17,291 bases of DNA from positions 1-17,291 of the forward strand of contig PXQL01000087.1 of assembly GCA_003021335.1 (NCBI GenBank), read 5' to 3'. This DNA is from Halobacteriales archaeon QH_10_67_13 (GTDB lineage Archaea; Halobacteriota; Halobacteria; Halobacteriales; Haloarculaceae). A program made the position numbers and the translations under genes. Positions 13,602-17,291 of this stretch are shown in pieces (the first letter of the stretch is position 1; every line of letters starts with the position of its first letter). The notes beneath the pieces are model-generated. The model saw only the letters and a list, made by a program, of their open reading frames with translations, did not search any database and was not told where the DNA came from.

Positions 13602-15113
13602 TCAGGCGAACCCGTAGGGCAGCAGGAACAGCACCGCCGCCAAGAACGGAATCAGCGCGAGCAACATTACGACCGCGTAGCCGAACATCTCCCGGGCCTT
13701 GATCCGGGTGATCGCGAGCAGCGGGATCGCCCAGAACGGGTTCAACAGGTTGGTGTGGGCGTCCCCGACCGCGTAGGCCATCGTCGCGTGGGCCGGCTCG
13801 ACGCCCACGTTCTGTGCGGCCTCGAGCACCGACGGCCCCAGCACGATCCACTCGCCGCCGCCGGAGGGCACGAAGAGGTTCACGACCGCGGCGGTCAGCC
13901 ACGCGAACACCGGGAACGTCCCCTCCGTCGAGAGGTCGATCAGCCCGTCGGCGACGGCCCCGGCGAGCCCGGAGCCGGCCATCATCCCCTGGAGCCCGGC
14001 GAAGAACGGAAAGAGCAGAACGATTCCCGCCGCCGCCGTGGCGGCCTCGCCGAACTTCTCGCGGTAGGCGGCGGGGTTCGTCCAGAGCAACAGGCCGGCC
14101 ATCAGGAAGCCGAAGTTCACGACGTTCAACGCGAGCGCGCTCCGGCCCTCGGTCACGAACAGCCACGCGATGTACCCGACCCCGCCCGCGGCGACTGGAC
14201 CGGGGCAGTGCTGGACGCGGCCGAGAAGCGCTCGGGCGAGGCCGAGCGTGCCCGGGTCGGGTACTACGGGTCGATCACGCACGTCGACTACCAGCTCCGC
14301 CGGGACGACCGCCGCCGTCTGTCGGGTCACGCTCCCGCCGTCGGTCTCCGTTCCGAACAGCTCCTCTTCAGGGATGTACTCCGTAATACCGCGGGCGCGC
14401 TCACCCGAGGGGGTGATCAGTACCAGCACGAGCGCCGCGAACCCGACCGACAGCGCGGTCAGCGCGATCCCGTATGGGTGAAGGATCGTCTCGCTGGCCG
14501 GGATCGTCCCCGAGAGCATGTCGAAGGCCGTCCCCTCGCCGACCGCGCTCGCGTCGGTCAACAGGAGCGGCGCCGACCCCGACAGGCCCCAGTGCCAGGT
14601 CAGGCCCAGTCCCATGTAGCCGGCGACACACAACAGCGGGTAGTGCACGTCGATGTCCCGCTGGTGGGCGACCTTTCCCATCTCGCGGGCGAAAATCGCC
14701 CCGAGAATCAGGCTGAACCCCCAGTGGATCCAGGCCACCGCCATCGAGAACGCCGCCACCAGCGCGACGGCCTGCCGCGCTGAGCGGGCCCGTTCGGCCA
14801 GCCACACCAACAGGTCGTTGGCCCGCGGGTGATAGGCCAGCGCGAACCCGGTCATCAGGATTAGCGCCATCTGCATCGAAAAGCCCAGGAAATCCCAGAA
14901 GCCGCCGTACCACAGCTCGACCATCTCGACGGGGCCGTCCGGATCCGCCCCGCCGATCATCCCCAGCTGACCGAGCCCGACCCCGGCGACGAAGACGCCG
15001 TAGGTGAGCAGGATGGCAAACAGGAACGGACTCGGCATCCACCGCTCGACGACGCGCGACAGGCGATACCCGACCCGTTCGAGTACCGGTGCCTGTGTGT
15101 CTGTCGATGCCAT
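13602..15113 (-). CDS. AtoE-type short-chain fatty acid transporter with an anomalous internal segment
   Basis: A 503-aa polytopic membrane protein. N-terminal and C-terminal halves match the AtoE/TIGR00366 short-chain fatty acid transporter family: WMPSPFLFAILLTYGVF near residue 25, MAVAWIHWGFSLILGAIFAR, GLTWHWGLSGSAPLLL, then VVNFGFLMAGLLLWTNP, NLFVPSGGGEWIVLGPS and HTNLLNPFWAIPLLAI. It presumably imports acetoacetate, butyrate or similar acids. A segment at about residues 269-305 (14202-14309) reads DVRDRPVVP..., looks neither hydrophobic nor family-like, and has poor G/C third positions in this frame (see findings). The start at 15113 gives MASTDTQAPVLERV, with a TTTAATAC TATA-like box about 28 nt upstream. 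The frame is unbroken, so the gene may still be functional. Confidence 0.87.
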   Translation of the reverse strand: MASTDTQAPVLERVGYRLSRVVERWMPSPFLFAILLTYGVFVAGVGLGQLGMIGGADPDGPVEMVELWYGGFWDFLGFSMQMALILMTGFALAYHPRANDLLVWLAERARSARQAVALVAAFSMAVAWIHWGFSLILGAIFAREMGKVAHQRDIDVHYPLLCVAGYMGLGLTWHWGLSGSAPLLLTDASAVGEGTAFDMLSGTIPASETILHPYGIALTALSVGFAALVLVLITPSGERARGITEYIPEEELFGTETDGGSVTRQTAAVVPAELVVDVRDRPVVPDPGTLGLARALLGRVQHCPGPVAAGGVGYIAWLFVTEGRSALALNVVNFGFLMAGLLLWTNPAAYREKFGEAATAAAGIVLLFPFFAGLQGMMAGSGLAGAVADGLIDLSTEGTFPVFAWLTAAVVNLFVPSGGGEWIVLGPSVLEAAQNVGVEPAHATMAYAVGDAHTNLLNPFWAIPLLAITRIKAREMFGYAVVMLLALIPFLAAVLFLLPYGFA

Positions 15114-15137
15114 ATGTCCCCAACTTCTCCGCCCCCT

Positions 15138-15146
15138 GTATTAAAA
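15138..15146 (-). promoter_or_regulatory. TATA box of the fatty acid transporter gene
   Basis: The minus strand reads TTTTAATAC, about 25-33 nt upstream of the ATG at 15113. It lies in an AT-rich island (15140-15260) that contrasts sharply with the GC-rich genes and also holds a second TATA-like CTTATACTT. Confidence 0.55.
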
Positions 15147-15284
15147 TTACGTGCGAAGTATAAGAGATGATCTAATAACTCCTGGAATATGGTTGTTTCG
15201 TAAATCTCGGCCGGATCAACAGGAACCGCAACCGGAGAGTGGACCAAAAATTTGAGATCGGATGAAAGACGTTTACGAGAACTG

Positions 15285-16118
15285 TTACGATCGGAGTTCC
15301 CTCACGCGGTCGACGTTCCAGGCGAAGCCCTTGCCGTCCTCGGTGGGCGTCTCCAGCACGAACGGCACGTCGCGGACCGCCTCGTGGTTGACGAACGCCG
15401 CCATCCCGTCCTCGCCGATCAGCCCCTCGCCGACGTGGGCGTGTTCGTCCTTGTTGGTGCCACACCCGTGTTTCGAGTCGTTGAGGTGGACGCACGCGAG
15501 GTTCTCGAGGTCGACGACGTCGTCGAATTCCGCGATGGTCGCGTCGACGGCTTCCGGCGTCGAGAGGTCGTACCCCGCGGCGAACATGTGGGCGGTGTCC
15601 AGGCAGACTTCGAGGTCCTGTCCGGACCCGGCGAGGACGGTCCCGAGGTGTTCGAACTCGCCGCCGAGCTTGGTCCCGCCCCCGGCGTCGGACTCGACGA
15701 GGACGGTCACACCCTCCGGGACCTCGAGTTCGTCCAGCGCGCCGGCGGCGTTTTCGAGGCCCCCCTCGACGCCGGCGCCGGTGTGCGCGCCGAGGTGGGT
15801 GTTCACGTACTCGATGTCCAGCCTCGCGGCGGCGTCGAGTTCCTGCTGGAGACCCCGGATGGACTTCTCGCGGAGGTCCTCCTTGGGGGTCGCGAGGTTG
15901 ACGAGGTAGGAGGCGTGGATGACCCAGGGGCCGATGTCGTGCTCGGCCGACCCCTCGCGGAACCGGGTGGCGTTGTCCGCCTCGATGTTCGGTTCCTGCC
16001 AGACCTGCGGGGAGTGAGAGAAGATCTGGCCGCAGTTGCCACCGAACTCGCGCTGTTCGTCGACTGCGTTGTGGACGCCGCCGGCGATCGAGGCGTGGGC
16101 GCCGACTCTGAGTGTCAT
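15285..16118 (-). CDS. nfo: Endonuclease IV (AP endonuclease)
   Basis: A 277-aa TIM-barrel metalloenzyme of base-excision repair. It cleaves DNA 5' to abasic sites and removes blocked 3' ends. All nine metal ligands of the family can be placed: His68 (VIHASY), His108 (NTHLG), Glu142 (VLVESD), Asp174 and His177 ([14 protein letters not shown]), His211 ([20 protein letters not shown]), Asp224, His226 and Glu256 (FVLETP). Length is normal for the family. The ATG at 16118 starts [20 protein letters not shown], matching the conserved first strand; an upstream in-frame start at 16217 would translate through a GC hairpin and is rejected. A GCTAAAC TATA-like element lies about 28 nt upstream. It appears to be a single-gene unit. 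Confidence 0.96.
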   Translation of the reverse strand: MTLRVGAHASIAGGVHNAVDEQREFGGNCGQIFSHSPQVWQEPNIEADNATRFREGSAEHDIGPWVIHASYLVNLATPKEDLREKSIRGLQQELDAAARLDIEYVNTHLGAHTGAGVEGGLENAAGALDELEVPEGVTVLVESDAGGGTKLGGEFEHLGTVLAGSGQDLEVCLDTAHMFAAGYDLSTPEAVDATIAEFDDVVDLENLACVHLNDSKHGCGTNKDEHAHVGEGLIGEDGMAAFVNHEAVRDVPFVLETPTEDGKGFAWNVDRVRELRS

Positions 16119-16166
16119 GCCCCTGCGTCCGGGACGGGGCCGTTTAGCTGTTTGCAGGCGCTGAGC

Positions 16167-16217
16167 CCCCGCCCTCAAGGAGCGCCCGCAGGGCGCGAGT
16201 AGGGCGGGGTAGTTCAC
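16167..16217 (+). repeat. Double-stem hairpin, possible solo IS200/IS605-type end
   Basis: Outer stem CCCCGCCCT (16167-16175) pairs with AGGGCGGGG (16201-16209). The inner stem GCGCCC (16182-16187) pairs with GGGCGC (16191-16196) around loop GCA. It is followed directly by TAGTTCAC. The same hairpin-then-GTTCAC layout occurs at the relic near 7207-7267. It lies between the broken lplA gene and nfo, with no transposase gene next to it. It could alternatively be a repetitive palindromic element or a processing hairpin. Confidence 0.5.
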
Positions 16218-16233
16218 TGACTTCGCATCCCGG

Positions 16234-16958
16234 TCACGCGGTCGGGTCGGTCCGCTCGCGCGTCCACACGTCGGTGGCGTACTTCCCCTCGGCGCGGTCG
16301 CGTGCCCGCTCGAGTTCCGCGTCGGTCCACCCTCCCTCGTGTGCGTCGGCCCACGCGCCGAGCGCGGCTTCGAGCGCCGCGACCGCCTCGGCGCGGTCGA
16401 CGCCGGCCTGCTCGCGGACGGAGGTGACGCGTTCGCGGAACGCCCCGGGGTCGGGTGGGTCGGCGAACGTCCCGAGGTGGCGTCCGACCTCCCGGGCGTA
16501 GGTGACCGAGCCGTGCTGGATGACGCTGTCTCGCTGGCGGTACTGTGCGTTCCCGCTGATCTTGCGCCCGCCCGCCAGCACGTCGTGGGCCGGATGCAGC
16601 TTCCGAAGGTAGCAGGCCGGCTGGTGGACCGCCGGCCGCTCCTCGTCGGCGTAGGCGGCGTCGACGCCCAGCCGCTCGAAGGCGTCGAACAGCGGCTCGC
16701 ACAGCAGCGCGTAGCTGTCCATCAGGTCGCCCGGCAACTCCGCCGCGGGCGCGATGATGGAATAGGACGGTCGATGGTGTCGGGGTCCTGGTGGTAGCCA
16801 AGCGAGAGCGTGCTGGGGTCCCACCGGTAGACGCGCAGCGTCCGGGGCCCGCCCCCGGCGGCCGTCCCGGCGGCGGTCTCGTCGAGCGCCATGTTCATCG
16901 GCCCGTCCCAGGCCTCCTCGCGGATCAGCCGCCACTCCTTGCCTGCGAGGTCCGTCAT
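16234..16958 (-). pseudogene. lplA: Lipoate-protein ligase gene broken by an internal deletion
   Basis: The gene starts at the ATG of 16956-16958 with MTDLAGKEWRLIREEAWDGP, then MNMALDETAA and RVYRWDPSTLSLGYHQDPDT, the typical N-terminal part of lipoate ligases. At 16765-16770 the frame breaks. Translation would stop at 16722 in the old frame, while the rest of the protein ([20 protein letters not shown], then [20 protein letters not shown] with the conserved lysine, to a stop at 16234) continues in another frame. Compared with the family, about 30 residues are missing at the join, including the RRxTGGG loop that binds lipoyl-AMP. So this is a deletion as well as a frameshift, and the gene should be inactive. 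An assembly or sequencing error at the join is the alternative. Confidence 0.85.
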
Positions 16959-17045
16959 GGCGGGCGGTATGTGCCGGGTCCGGATACCGGTTGCGTCCTG
17001 CCGGGGGACCGACAGAAGCAATTGGCCGGCCCGCCCAGCGCCGGC

Positions 17046-17291
17046 ATGCCCGCGTTCGGCCACGAGGTCGAGGTGGACGTCCGGTACAGGGACATCGACA
17101 CGATGGGACACGTGAACAACGCCGTCTACTCCACGTACCTCGAACAGGCCCGCATCGAGTACCTCGAGGACGTGGTCGGCGGGGACCCGCTCGACGTCGG
17201 CGCGGTGCTCGCGGACCTGCACGTCGACTTCGAGCGCCCGATCCGGTACGGCGAGTCGGTCGTCGTCGGGACGTGCGTCGGCGAACTCGGG
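17046..17291 (+). CDS. Hot-dog acyl-CoA thioesterase (4HBT/YbgC type), 3' end outside window
   Basis: The first 82 residues run to the window edge. The opening MPAFGHEVEVDVRYRDIDTM continues into GHVNNAVYSTYLEQARIEYL, the signature of 4HBT-type thioesterases. Asp18 in the DxMGHVNN motif is the likely catalytic acid. The remaining visible part (VLADLHVDFERPIRYGESVV) is the expected strand after the central hot-dog helix. It likely hydrolyses acyl-CoA; chain length is unknown. It is divergent from the broken lplA gene with an 87-nt gap; a weak AT-rich CAATT at about 17016-17022 may belong to its promoter. Confidence 0.9.
   Translation, partial: MPAFGHEVEVDVRYRDIDTMGHVNNAVYSTYLEQARIEYLEDVVGGDPLDVGAVLADLHVDFERPIRYGESVVVGTCVGELG

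Noticed and set aside
13492..14166. Upstream extension of the methyltransferase frame under the transporter gene
   Set aside because: The extension is Arg-rich out-of-frame reading of the transporter. A plausible GTG start with a TATA-like box exists at 13491.
13755..14783. 342-codon plus-strand frame antisense to the transporter
   Set aside because: Overall a shadow of the transporter. Only the short patch 14202-14309 has convincing coding character and is reported as a finding instead.
15252..16202. 316-codon plus-strand frame antisense to nfo
   Set aside because: All nine endonuclease IV metal ligands are on the minus strand; the plus frame is a shadow.
16119..16217. N-terminal extension of endonuclease IV from 16217
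   Set aside because: It would translate the GC hairpin. The conserved N-terminus and a TATA-like element support the ATG at 16118.
1..17291. CRISPR array or cas genes
   Set aside because: No regularly spaced direct repeats and no Cas motifs seen. The GTAAGACG octamers vary in spacing and orientation.

Overview
This window is chromosomal DNA from a haloarchaeon (class Halobacteria). The DNA is very GC-rich, the predicted proteins are strongly acidic (many D/E, few K), and several genes have TATA-like boxes about 25-30 nt upstream of their start codons, as expected for leaderless archaeal mRNAs. The archaeal division genes cdrL-cdrS-ftsZ1 and an archaeal tRNA-Tyr with a C1-G72 pair are also present.

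Layout. (1) 1-422: the 3' end of a MoxR-type AAA+ ATPase gene on +, converging on a tightly packed minus-strand operon at 460-6639. That operon encodes a transglutaminase/DUF4129 membrane protein, a two-TM protein, a DUF58 protein and a polytopic membrane protein. (2) 6774-7211: a DUF4385 protein. It is followed by a degraded 650-nt stretch with hairpins and a tail-like peptide suggesting an IS200/IS605 (tnpB) relic, plus a short wHTH-like fragment. (3) 7870-9182: a MinD-like ATPase gene overlapping its small partner gene by 4 nt. (4) 9291-10054: a small DUF6176-like gene, an orphan C-terminal gene fragment and tRNA-Tyr(GUA). (5) 10327-12503: cdrL (RHH plus zinc ribbons), cdrS (RHH) and ftsZ1. 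(6) 12703-15113: a SAM methyltransferase and an AtoE-type fatty-acid transporter with an odd internal segment. (7) 15285-17291: endonuclease IV, a broken lipoate-protein ligase gene, and the 5' part of a hot-dog thioesterase gene.

The most interesting region is 10260-11130. The cdrL promoter is flanked by inverted TGTCAGACA copies. The cdrL-cdrS gap holds two perfect 8-2-8 palindromes around a strong TATA box. The octamer GTAAGACG occurs seven times between 10682 and 11112, twice inside the cdrL reading frame. This looks like a dense operator array through which the RHH proteins control their own expression and that of ftsZ1. The window also shows three separate signs of gene decay or rearrangement: the tnpB relic, the lplA deletion that removes the catalytic glycine loop, and the patch inside the transporter.
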